Positions 35,401-48,300 of a stretch of 64,000 nucleotides of DNA are shown piece after piece; positions within the stretch are counted from its first letter, which is position 1; each line of letters begins with the position of its first letter. This DNA comes from Engraulis encrasicolus (taxonomy: Eukaryota; Chordata; Actinopteri; Clupeiformes; Engraulidae): the NCBI RefSeq assembly GCF_034702125.1, contig NC_085862.1:11595738-11659737 (forward strand). Direction: 5' to 3'. The notes under the pieces were generated by a model. It was not told where the DNA came from and did not search any database. It was given only the letters and a program-made list of their open reading frames with translations. A program made the translations under genes and the position numbers.

Positions 35401-38400
35401 CAGCTAAGTGAAAATGTAATGTAATATGGACACGACAGATGCCACATTGACCAATCTTTTGTGTTGTAACAAATGGCTCATGCCAGGCAATGTGCACATT
35501 ATCCTGTAGGTGGCAGTATAACTACATCTTTTTTGTCGTTGTTGTTAAATGTCTTGCCAGGCATGCCCTTATCTGACCAGTATGTGAAAATGGAAGAGGA
35601 GCGTCGGCAAAAAGAAAAGGACGACAAGAAGAAAAAAGAGAAGAAGAAAAAGCGAGAGAAGCGCGGACGGGGTAAGCACATGGACTCTGCCCCAGAGAGT
35701 GAGGAGGACATCACCCCAGCTCACCACGTGGACATCGTCACAGAGGAGATGCCAGAGGTGCCTAGCTCCATTTTCCTGATTATTATCCACTTTCAAATCT
35801 CTTTTCATGACTTGGTATTGACCATTTGTACTATATAACTATTAACATTTCCCAAGCGGCATGGTTAACCCGCCTCCCTCGCTTTACTACTGGTCGAGGC
35901 TATGGAAAAACTGCACTTCACACTTCACTGCCTTAAAGGGGCTCTATGTAGGATTAAAAGTTTAATTAATCACTGTACAGAGTCAGCCATTGTTTATTTG
36001 AGTCATTTGTAAAGTGAACGATGACTCTCGTGACCACTTTCATGGTCCGTCTGCTGAAAACCGGAAATTTAACTTTTTGACAGAGCGGTCCACTACGAGT
36101 GTCGTGAGAAACATTTCAGTCACTTCTCATACGAAAAATGGCTTTACATACCGCATTCAGATTTGTATCAACTGCTGACATTCTATGATGAAAAACATTC
36201 TCCCAGTGAGCTTATTTAAACAGCATTTTTTCATGACGGTATAGATTTTGAGACCCCGTGCAAACTACGTCATCCTATATTGTGCCCCTTTAAACATGCC
36301 TCTATCCAGGGCTGCTGGAGCTGCTCAAAGTTGATTGGTTCCTGACAAAGTGGATGGAGTTTCCGATTCCTCCGGAGCTCAGAAAGCCTGGCTCAGATGG
36401 CCTGGCTAGAAGCAATAGTGAAGGTTAGGGCTGGGAATCGATCCAAATTTCTTGGATCGATTTGATTCCGATTCAGAAGGCTACGATCCGATTCGATCCA
36501 CGATCCGATTCGATTCAATCTCTTTAACCCATTTATGCCTAGAATTCTAAGACCGGTTATAAAAAACTAAATATCTCAGCCTTTGATGCCCACACAAACA
36601 TGAAATACCTTGGTATGTGACAAATAAGTGGGAAACTGTGGAAGAGCGCTACAGGGTGTGGTTGAGAAAATGATCTGTAATGATCTGCAAAAGATTGATC
36701 CACAAAGTTGTGAATCGATATTGCCATTTTCGAACGTGAATCCATATTGGATCGCGATTCGATCTTTTGAACCCAGCCCTAGTGAAGGTGTTGTGTCAGT
36801 AGGACAACATGGCCTCCTGGCTACAGCTCCATTATGTCAACACAACCGCTATGCCATCATGGGGAACTGATGAACTGAACATTTGACTTTTTACCAAAGT
36901 CCTTGATACTGTATTTTTATGCTGTCCCTTCATTGTGAGGAACTAGACAAACACTGAAAAACCATTTTATCACATCAAAGTTTCTAAATGTTGGGTTGAT
37001 TTGAAATGGAATGAGTCGTGTGTCTGTGTGTCAGCTCAGACTCTATCAAAAACCTACAAAGCCTACACAAAATTTGGCTTATTTAGCTTTTTACCAGAGT
37101 CTTTCACATAGTCCTTCCCATATGTTTTGTCACCAATCCATGTTGTTGGAACAGCAGCTAATAACCTGACTTTCAATTAATCAAATGGCTTCAGAAGTTG
37201 GTCATGTGATAGCCCTCCCAAATGAAGTTTTATGTACAAAAATAATGTGTTGCACCAACAAAATATTAATCATTTCATGGACACAGAAAGGATAGATTTT
37301 GGCAAGATAAAACTTTTGTCGCCTACAGAAAATAATCAGAATAATGTGAAAACACTTAAGTGTTTTGCTAGCCACAACTGTTGTAAGAAAACAACACAAA
37401 GGGTGAAATGAAGTCACACTAAGTTAAGATTATATTTAATAAGCATTTCATGTTTCTTCCTCTTCCCAAGAATGCCTTACCCAGCGATGAGGATGACAAA
37501 GATCCCAATGATCCCCACAAAGCTTTGGATATAGACCTGGACAGGTGAGGTTTCAAATTCTCAAGTCTTTTTTTTTTAGGGTGTATTGCTGTGACTACAA
37601 AGATGAATGTGCCAAACTTTATGTTCAATGTCAAGATATTGAGGTTTCTTTCTGTCTTTATTGAACATTTCTTCATTCATTTGGTATGTATAGTTGATTT
37701 CTTTGTATGTTTCACACTTATAGCCAGCCTAGAACATGAAGCCAGAAAATAGATATTTTAATGCTCTGTTCAACTACCTTTATAACACACATTGACCCCT
37801 TTGCCATTGTTTCATTTGTACAGCTTTATTTATCTGACCGTGCCAAAAAATAACGATGGCACTACAAACACTGCAACACCACAGCCCCACTTTTTCCAGC
37901 TCTGTTTTAATTTCGGTCTTGTGTTGTATGATTTATTTTTTCTCCCTCACGTACACACACTGCCCTGCACATCCTATTTTGGCAGCTTAAAAGCCCGGTG
38001 AGTAGGAGGTTGAAGTGTCTGGCCCCCTCCCAGATCTTTTGGTGTGCTGTGCGTAGAGAGTGCCTGCTTTTACTTTCCTTTCGTGCATTCCCAAGACTTA
38101 CCTTCCCTTTAAAGTCCTGCTGATATTATATTGATGATGTGGATTGAAAACACGGTTGCAGTGAGAGCATTGTCCCATTTACGCTCAGCTGACCACCTGC
38201 ATCACATGGGGATGTCATAGCCATGGAAATCAGAGTTGTGACGACTGGGGTACAGGAAGGTCGCCTGGTGACATGACTCAAGTAGATTCAAATAATTCTA
38301 GGCAGCGGCTTTCTTTTTGCTGGAGACCAACACAGAACCAAAGCTAAGATGATGCAAAAATTAATTAAAAATGAATGACATTTACCACTAATGCACTTAT

Positions 38401-41311
38401 TCACTTCCTGGAACTATGTCAATGGCGATCTGTGTGTCAAAAGCTCCATGAACCACCATATTTGTGTGAAAATGGAACATGGAGGTCAATGGAATTAGCC
38501 TAACTCTTACTTTCAAGGCTCTGGGTGATGCATCACATGGTGAATGGGGAAGCTGTTTGGACTAGCCGTGGGCAATGGGTTGGAAAATAGAAAGAAGGAT
38601 GTGACATGCTATGAAGTTAAACTTGTAGCTTACTTAGTTCTATGGGTTGTTGTGTTCCATGTCCATTATGTGCTTTGTAAAGCCAGAAAGGAGCTTTCGA
38701 ACAACATAAAAACCATCTCTTTGTGATTAACTGACTTAATCAAGGATGAATGTATAGTGCCCCACCCTTTCAATTAAAACTTAATTAGTCTGTTTCTGTA
38801 GTCTGTTTCTATTAGCAGCAGATTCCCGTAAATGCAGTTCTCGGTTTCCATCTTGCCACTAAAAAAAGGGAGTATGGGAAGGAAACATCTTTCAAGTTCT
38901 AATTATACAATATATACATTTATACAATTGTACATTATAGCATTTAGATACCATGACCTGAATGAATTGGAATCGTCACAGATGTGAAGGAGTATTGTTT
39001 GCTAGTTGTTTGCTTGTTACCCTTCGAGAGAGCGTAAGGGGTCTTGTGTTTGGTTTGTTTGTTTCTTTCACTAACTGCATGCCTGTCTTGTGCAACAACA
39101 ACAAAAATCGATGGTGTTTGTAGAAAATTTCAAGGAATGAGGAGCTCCTGGATGACTCTTAAGTCATGTTTCCCAACCCTACAACCCCCCAACCTACATC
39201 ATGAGTACTCCACTTGTTCTCTATACCTTTGCCTCTATCCGCATGTGATTGTGCTCCGTACGTGTTGTTAATATAATTTGTTTCCACGTACCCACTGCAG
39301 TGTGCTCGTCTACCCTCTGTTGAGATACACTGCTATAAACTTTTGTGTCATTGGATCAAGTTCAAGGTCAAAGCTTATGGGTAATGGTTAAAGCTTTTTA
39401 GTAATTTGAAAAATAGGAATTATTGAATTGGGTTGAATTGTGGAGAGTATGAAAAACCTGGTTCTCAGCTTTAAAAATACAGTAGATGTCAACTCATCAC
39501 TACAAAGACTCCGATTTGCAGCCGTATTGCCCAACACTACTTACTTGTAGGGGAAAAAAACATGTACTGTATATGCATTACGTTATATCACGATAACGGT
39601 ACATATCGCGATATACCGTAATTATGTATGTTTTCAGTTATTCTTTTAATTTTATTTTTATCATGTGTTGCAAAACCATGTTTCTATTTTAAATTGTATA
39701 TGAGCTGTCATAATGGATAAAATGAGTTTATCAGGATAGCATAACATAACATAACATGACGGCATAACATGTTGTCGTTCCTGGTGAAAAAAGAAAGAAG
39801 GTCTGCACTACACTGTTGCTGCTCGCCAATTTATCCAACCCCATGTTTCGACCTCGTCGTCTGCTTCAGGTGTATAGATCCAGTGTGCAGACTTTCCTTC
39901 CTCTTCTACGCATCTGGGTCAAAGACGTCCAACATGACACTGTCCTTTAGTGCTAACAGATGCTTTTGCTTACCGTAACTGTGAAAAACGTGAAATTTCA
40001 AAACGATTTTTTGAAAAGTGAATGCAAAAGCCAAAAAAAGAATAATAATAATAAAAAAAATCTCTTTTTTTGCATTTACAGTAAGCAAAAGTATCCGTTG
40101 CACTGACGGACATGTTGGACGTCTTTGACCCATCTTTGTTTGATCCAGTATCTGTTCTACTGGATGTGTGCGCGTGCTCCTTACACTACATTTGGTCTTT
40201 CTGGTGCCCTCAGACCTTTAGCAGACAGTGAGAAGCTGCCTGCCAGGACACACCGCTCTGCTGAGAGCCTGAAGAGTCCCGCAGGAGATAGAGACGAGAC
40301 TGTCACACCTGAACCCAAGAAGAAGATCAGGAAAGAAAAGAAAGAGAAGAAGAAAGTGAAGGACAAGGAGAAAATTGTAAGTTATATTACTTCTTTTCTT
40401 TCATTTCCTTTTCTTCTGCTTTACTCATTATCATAATCCCTCTTGATCATAGTTTAATTTGAGTTATTGTTGTATTTTTGGCTCCACCAAAACTCAAAAA
40501 ATTCTGGACGGATTTTGATGACATTTTGTGGAGTCAGTTGTTGGAAAAAAACAAAGCAACAAGTGATTCAATTTTAGTGGTGATCCGGATCATGATATGG
40601 ATCCAGGATGTTTTAAAATGATTCTTCACCTTGCGGGTTAGGGGAAATGTTGACATTCCAGTTTCTAAGGCTTGACTTTGGAAAAAATATAGGGTGTAAC
40701 TTATGCAACAAGGAAACTGACTGAACATTTGACTTTCATTCTGAGTGCTGAGTTCTGAGTGCATTTCTAGTTGTTCATTAAATTAGGATCATTTTTCCGT
40801 ATTAATTTTGTAGAACATGTCTGAAGCAAATGTGTTTATCTTGGTGTCATCAGACCACAAACTTCCATATATATGATATACCAATTAGCTTTAGATGGTG
40901 TGAAGCATGTGTGGTGGAAACCAAGTGAGTAATACAAATAAAACTGTCCCGTGCTCAAGCATGGTTGTGGAACTTGTATGGTTTGGGGTTGATTGAATGC
41001 TGTCAATATTGAAAAGTTTAATTTTACCAAAAGAAGCATGCCTGTCAACATGTACCGTGACTACTGAAGCATGATGGAAGTATGGAGGTTTAACATCGGG
41101 GTGAACTCACTTTTGTGCCACCATAATTTGGAAATGGAAAAAACGTAATTTAAGCTCTGATGAAGACTACTTCAAGACATGATTCAAGTCAATTCACTTT
41201 ATTGGGGAACATGTCCAATTAGCACATAAATGTTGTCATTTCAAGCATTGTACCAGAGTTAGCCTCAGGCTATTTTACAACAAGCAAAATCAGTAAGGGA
41301 TCAAATACGTG

Positions 41312-41371
<60 letters not shown>

Positions 41372-44090
41372 TGTGCGTGTGTGTGGAGGTATTGATAAAT
41401 AATTGTCTACTTGTGCTTTGAAAAAAATGCACGTCTGATTTTCTGCAGAGGTCTTCAGAAGATAAGAAGCATAAAAAGAAGCAGAAGCAGGACCCTGGAG
41501 AGGGGGAGGAGGAGGAGGAGGTTCATGTAAAGGTAGAAGCTGAAACGTTGGTGAAAACTGAGGACTCTGAGCCCACTGAGTCTTTGCCTCCTTCGGCACC
41601 CACAGACGTAAGCTATTCTATGATCTCTTTAAGTAATGGTCTTTAATTTATAGGGCTTTTTTTAACCATTTGGATTCATTCTAGTGAAACTCTAGTAATC
41701 TAGATGACATTTTTTTGTGTTATTAGGAGTAAGGAGTAGATTTTTAAAGGGACACTGTGTGCGATTTTTAGTTGTTCATTTCCAGAATTCGTGCTGCCCA
41801 TTCACTAATGTTACCTTTTTCATGAATACTTACCATCAGCATCAAATTCTAAGTATTCATTATTACTGGAAAAATTGCACTTTTCATACATGAAAAGGGG
41901 GATCTTCTCCATGGTCCGCCATTTTGAATTTCCAAAAATAGCCATTTTTAGCTGCAAAAATGGCTGTACTTGGACCGTACTAGAAAATATTTGTTTATTA
42001 CTCAGTAAACTGTCATGTAAAGATCAAATGTGGCAATAGGCAGCCCAGTTTCAATGAGCAGCATAGTTGCAGTACCTTTTTTGACCATTTCCTGCACAGT
42101 GTCCCTTTAAGGTTATGAACATCCATTTCTCTCTCCAATTCATTCCGTGACAGGAACATGTAGAGAAATATCTCATAGCTTCCCCATTTAACTGCAGCCT
42201 TCATAGCCTGACTCTGGTCAGAGAGTCAAAGGGTCTGGAGGAGCTTCAGTTTCGCCCTGCTTCCAAACCAAAATGCAGTAGAACCAATCTGTCATGGAAT
42301 ATGTAAGATGCGTAATACGTGCACATCCCTGCGTTGTGTCTGAAGGTTAGCGGCCGGACGTCACCACGGTGTACGTAAGGCAGTTGAATACAGTCGGTCC
42401 CCCTACAATGCACACCCTTTACCGAGGTAATGCCACGTCATCCACCTCGGTACGTACCGGGCCTAGCTGCAGTGTACCCAAACAACCGCCGGGTGGCACT
42501 TGGGAGCGCTTGGAATGTTTTAGACGATGCTGACGGCATATTAATATATGCTCATATTCACCAGCACGCACCGATTCAGCGGATAACAACATGCCTATAA
42601 ATTGTGTGAGAACACCTCCAGGAAGTAGGAAGAGTCATAAAAAGAATAGCCTAAATAATGTAATGAATTTTCTTTTTTTTTTTAAATGATGATCGGATGA
42701 ATTGCATTAATGTGCAAGCTCTGACAAAATGTAAATTGAGTGTAGCCAGAAGCCATACCGATTATCGCATCGCAAGATTTGAAACGTCTAATATTGCAAC
42801 TTCAGACTTGTTGTCTGGATGTGGATACTTTTTCGTTTGGTAAAAATTACTGAGAGTGCAATACACCTCACCGCAGTAACCTAACAGCGCTTCGTTTGAG
42901 CGTGTAAGCGTTGGCTATTTATCTCACATCGCCAACAGCTGGGGCGATAACCTAACCTACACTTCCCTAATGAATTTAATGTTGTCACATTGGCAAAAAT
43001 TAGCAAGCGACTGATATTGCTGTTTTCGTGCTCAAATTAAGTGTAACCAACTGTCGGGTTATGTGTCGCAGGTGAGAAAGTGCGCATTTTTCCAGCGACA
43101 CCTCTCCTTGTTACCAAATACCCTGGAGAGTACTGTACACCACAAATACGCCAAGACACAAATATTGAGTTTTAAAATAATATTTATTAACTAACAGAAA
43201 TCTAAAAGAGTCCCGGGGGCCCGGGGCACCCCAAATCTATACAAGTCCGAAATTCCAAATTTCCTTGGAGATCCCCCCCACAGTCATCCGTTCCGAAGGA
43301 GGCGGAGGAGCGGTGGCCAGGTGTCCATCCATTGCGAGGCTGGGGAGACAGGAAGAGCTTGGTGACAGTAGGCCTAGGCTTGTTTCCATTGGCAGTCCAA
43401 ATGACACCCACTTCCATAATTAAGTAGGCTACGCAGGTAATCGCTGCACTTACTCCACGTGAATTACAACACTGCACTCGCTAGTCTAGGTTAAACGTTA
43501 GGGGTGAAGTTGCTCAGCACTCGCACACGGCACGGCTCACTGCAATGTGTGCTGCGATTCAAGGCCAGCGGTGTTAAAAGTGAGTCCAAGTACAACTGGG
43601 TTTGGAGAGAGAGAGAGAGAGAGAGGGGGGGGAAATATATGCTGGGAAATATAGGCCTATGCAATGTCATCTCATAATCATGGAGTTCCTCATGCGATTT
43701 CATCTGGGTCAGTCAGAAATGCATGCACCTTGCGCACCGGGAAGTGTGTTTTTTCAAACAAGAAAACTGGTTCATCATATGCATGGCTTAAACTGACTTT
43801 AATGTTTGCCAACGTGCTATAGTTTTCCTCTCGTAATAGCACCTGGCGACTGTGACCACAGTTAGATGACCTCGCGCGCGTAAACCCATTAAAATATAGC
43901 CTAGCCTTCTGTGGCTATTCAGAGCAATATGAACCAATCAGGTCGGCGTTGCTATTAAGCAAAATACATCCCTGATGTCTACTTAACTAAAATAAGATGC
44001 ATTTGTCTAATATATGGAGACATCGCCTTGCTCTTTCTGCGGGGAATTAAGCGCCTCTCTCCCTCGCTCTCTCTCTCTCTCCCTCTCTCG

Positions 44091-44136
<46 letters not shown>

Positions 44137-45269
44137 GGAGAGGACGCATTTAAACTGTAACAGTTTAGGCAGTAGGGGAGAGCAGGGACTCATGAAACTC
44201 GGGACGAATGAAACACTGCGATTTACTCGAAAACTTTAACATATCCGAAAGTATGAAAAGTCAAAGTTGTCAGGTTTACAGGCAAAAGGGATTTTAGTGT
44301 CAGTAGACACTGTCGGGACGGATGAAACGGGTGTTTCTCGCCCATTGACTTAAAGCAGGATCAAAATAAAATGGGAGCACTTGAGATGACTATGTTCCAA
44401 CTTGTCTTGAGCACCGTCGTAGCGCAACAAATCATTATCGTAAACATAGCCTAGATAATTGGAAATTACAAAAAATAGGCTACATTTTATAGACTTTGGC
44501 TATAGGCTAAGCCGACTCCTCTACCTGTTTGAATTAGTGCAGCCTTACAGGGAGGACGTTAATTTGGCATAGGTCAACTGCAAGAGACTACTAATTTGTG
44601 ACTTGACGTGATGTGTGAATAATTAGGCTACGATATGCAACAGGCATATTTAGCCGCACTCAGTCATTCATTGGGTGAATGTCCCGACCCTGTGTGTCCG
44701 CGTGCATGCATGGGGTGGGGAAAAATACATCAAGCGTGCCATCACCACCCATCCCCCCGGACCCACGAAACCCACTGAAGATCCAAGCAATTGTAGTCTG
44801 TCAGTATTTTAGTGTGGGCCCAGGTAGTTGAATTCATGGCATGGCCTGGTTATCTCAATAGTGCCAAGAAGATGTTTGCCCTCAGGCTAGTGTGTTCATA
44901 AAGCGCATGTTCGATTTGCTGTAATAGGCTACGATCAGTAAGCCTCAACTTGTCTGTCGTGTCTTTTCCTTCTTTCAATATTTTGTAAAATAGGCCCACG
45001 TTAAAGCCTAAATACGATAATAGGCCTAAATAAGGCTAATAAAGTAAGCTAAATAAGTTAGGCCTAAATAAAGTTGTTTTAGCCTATGAACTCAGGCAAT
45101 GCAGAAATTTGCGGAGGGATTTTGGATATCTTGGCCTATAGGCTACCGATGGCTTTATGAACTTCATGACTGGGCTACAAGATAGTCGGGTAAACATATT
45201 GACTTGTAGACCACCAACATCTGATGCTGAAGTGGGGGAGGGTGTTTTTTTTCACTTCAAATGTTCCCC

Positions 45270-45344
<75 letters not shown>

Positions 45345-48300
45345 ATACGCGCTAATCGCTCTCTCTCTCTCTCCGTCTCTCCCTCTCTTTCTCATTGTTG
45401 CTATACGTGCATCTGGATAGGCATAGGCAGTGTGGTCACCCAGCACATTTTCATAGAAATGCTGTGGGTTTTTTTTAATGAAATCTTTATTCAGTTATTT
45501 GTGAACAGTCTCTGCGTTTCACTTTCGATGTTGCGTCACCGTGGACAAGTGTCTGCTCGAAAACTTAATGCAAAGCGGCTAAAATGTTCAGAACGTGTTG
45601 AACTTTTCAGAACATGAATGTTTGTCTGTGGGGGATGGGTGGGTTACAGCAGTGCAGTGCAGTGCACGGGACTGCACAGCCTTTTGTGACATGTCGTGGC
45701 GCGACAGGTTATCCAGCCTCCGAAGGAGTCATAGTTCCCCAGTCATAGCCTACTGTTGGTTCGCATCTCCACCGAAGCAACTGAATTTGCAGTCCTAATC
45801 ACAGATGATTAGCCACACCTGGTGTAACAGATGTATTGTCATGTGTGCATCACATCCCCAGTTAACCGGAATCCCGTCGATCGCGCACAACAGCGCATTG
45901 AAAGGATGAAATGTTCACAAGCACCAATACAAAAAAAAAACGTCTTCAACCTATTAGTCCGTAGGCTATCCTGAGGATATCCGTTCCTGACTTGAATAGG
46001 TAGTGCAGAAATAATTAACAGACATCACTTAGCCTATAGGCTAAGTTAGGAGCGGAATTGAGACGGTGAATGCAGGACAGAATAATGAAAACAAAACACC
46101 GTCGACTGGCGGTCTTGTTTAGGGATCACGCTTGTGTTATTATCAAATACCCAATGTTACGTGCGCAATTGGCTGACTCTTTCCACTTGTAGCCTAAAAC
46201 TGAGGGAGGGATCAACATACAATGAGCTACACTGAAGCAGATTACTCTGCTTCGCAAAAAAAAAACCCAGTGCACCAAGGCCTAATACCCCCGTCTTCAA
46301 CAACCTACTATTTAGGCTACCAGATATATAGGCTAGTAATAGTAGCCTATTAAGTTGTGCTACCTTGTTTTTTGTGGTAACGACAGTGTAGATCAGGTAA
46401 TAACCTGCAATAGGGGAAGCGGCATGCGCCAGTTTTAAAGACGGAATGTCGTCGCCAAATGTAAAATCACCTCTCTCATGCTGACATGACGGGGCACTAC
46501 TTCATTAGGCTACAATGTTGTTCATGTCTGTTCAATTTGTGTTTTTGTGCTCATCGCACAAATGAGACAGACAGGCTTGCTTGATAGGGCTACACAAAGC
46601 AAGCGACATCGGTCCACTCAAAATGGTCCGAACTCCGCCGCTTGATTTCATGTCTCCTCAGTCTCTCCATTACGGTTTATTAGCCTACTCTGTTTTGCTA
46701 TTTTCGTTATTCTTAGCCCTGGCATTACAGATGAAGCAACTGTGATCAGTGAGGTTGTGGAAACGGTTGAATAGGCCTATGGTCCTAAATTGGGTTATTG
46801 TGGTTGTGGTCTTGTTTAGGGCTCACACTTGTGTTATTATCAAATGCCCTATCAAATGCCCAATGCTAAATAAAACATGCAATTTGCTGACTGTATTTCT
46901 ACTACTACTAAAACTGGGGGACGGGCAAGGACGGAAGCACAAACAGACCATAGACACAGGCAGACGCTGCTCTGCAAAAGCGGTGCTATACTGCCCCCCG
47001 CATTCCGAATGGCCACAGGGTGTAATGATCACGGTACGCTGTCGCGGCCCGGCACGGTAATGAGCAGATTGAAGTTACACCATCTGTACATGTAGTGATG
47101 GTGAGCAGCACTTCAGGAAAAGTTGGCTGACACAACGGAATCCAAAGTGTGGACATTCCTTGTTATTCACATTTATTACACAATCAGATTGTGGTATTTT
47201 CAGAGATGTGACATAGTCAAGATGTAAAAGTAGTGGAGAAGGGAAAAATATGTGAAACATGACAGTTGTTTCAGCAGCAATTGAGGCTCACATGGATTCA
47301 CTGAGCAGCTTATTAAAAATGTCAGACAAGTGTTTTACTTTTAAGTGTGTCATGTTCGTGGAGAATGGTGGAACCCATTCATCTTGCCAGAGTCAGGTTA
47401 CAGTCTATACATTTTTAAGACTTTTAGGGCTTCAGTTTGTGACCTGTTTTGTCATTCCATTGAAGGAAAGGTAATTGAAATGACAAGCCATACCTTGAAG
47501 CTTTGCTGCTCCTTAAACTTTTGAACTTGTTTCAGAAAGGCTGTCAATTAGCAAGATCTCATTTTGCATTATCTTCAATGATGAGCAACCTGGATTCGTT
47601 AATTTACAATCCAGTGGTCAAATTTTCCAAATGACTTTGTTTTTCTTTTCTGTTCAATTCAAACCAGCTGATCATTCAACCAGGTCAATCACCGGGTTCA
47701 ATTGGACAGTCTAAATCCGGTTATATTGCACTGGGGTGCATTTTTCAAAAGCGTAGTTAGCCGTTAGCAACTTTTTTGGTTGCAATGCAATTTCCCATTG
47801 GCAACTACCCAAGTAGATATCGTAGTTAGCAACTGCGCTTTTGAGAAATGCACCCCTGAATTGTAAAATGAATGAATCAAGATTGCCCATCTCTGGTTGT
47901 CTTTCTTTACGTCTACTCCCACTCTCTTTCTTCCAGGCCTCTGATCTGGATTTCTGGCTCACAACTGACCCTGCTCCCTCTGGGGCCCAGGTGGAGGTCT
48001 CTCTCTCTCTTCCTTTCTGTGATATCAATTCAGGGGTGGATTTCTCAAAACCAAAATTGCTTACTACATTGGCTACTTAGTTGTTTTCAGTGCATTTTCC
48101 CACTGGCAACTACCGAAGTTGCTAACTGGCTAACAACTTCTCTTTTGAGAAATGCACCCCAGTTCGTTTCAGTTTATTACCGTATGGTTTCACCATTCCC
48201 ATGGCCTCAGGGGGGTGTACACTTCTGCACACTTCTCTGTCCAAATTTTAAGAAATGAAACGGTGTAAATAATTCTACTTCCAGTTTATTTATTCATGCT

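Larger units (their letters stand above)
35847..36850 (+). repeat. Old dispersed repeat split by two MITEs
   Basis: Flanking pieces (GGTTAACCCGCCTCCCT, GACAAAGTGGATGGAGTT, CTAGAAGCAATAGTG, GTGTCAGTAGGACAACATGG) match the uninterrupted copy at 10355-10560. The insertions are at 35933-36293 and 36426-36781. Confidence 0.55.
42111..47730 (+). other. ap3d1 intron 23, bulk
   Basis: The second longest intron. It is locally GC/CpG-richer than other introns (for example 42330-42500 and 43200-43380) and rich in AGGCCTA words. Microsatellites lie at 44057-44132 and 45272-45393, and a diverged direct repeat at about 46109-46210/46809-46925. No exon or transposon ORF was found. Confidence 0.45.

Noticed and set aside
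36557..36745. Open frame within the intron-20 MITE
   Set aside because: Lies wholly inside a non-autonomous hAT element; the equivalent copy at 18454 does not conserve it.
43140..43500. Possible solo LTR in intron 23 (GGGGCCCGGGGCACC region)
   Set aside because: I could not find matching terminal sequences or a target duplication, so it was left as unassigned intron.
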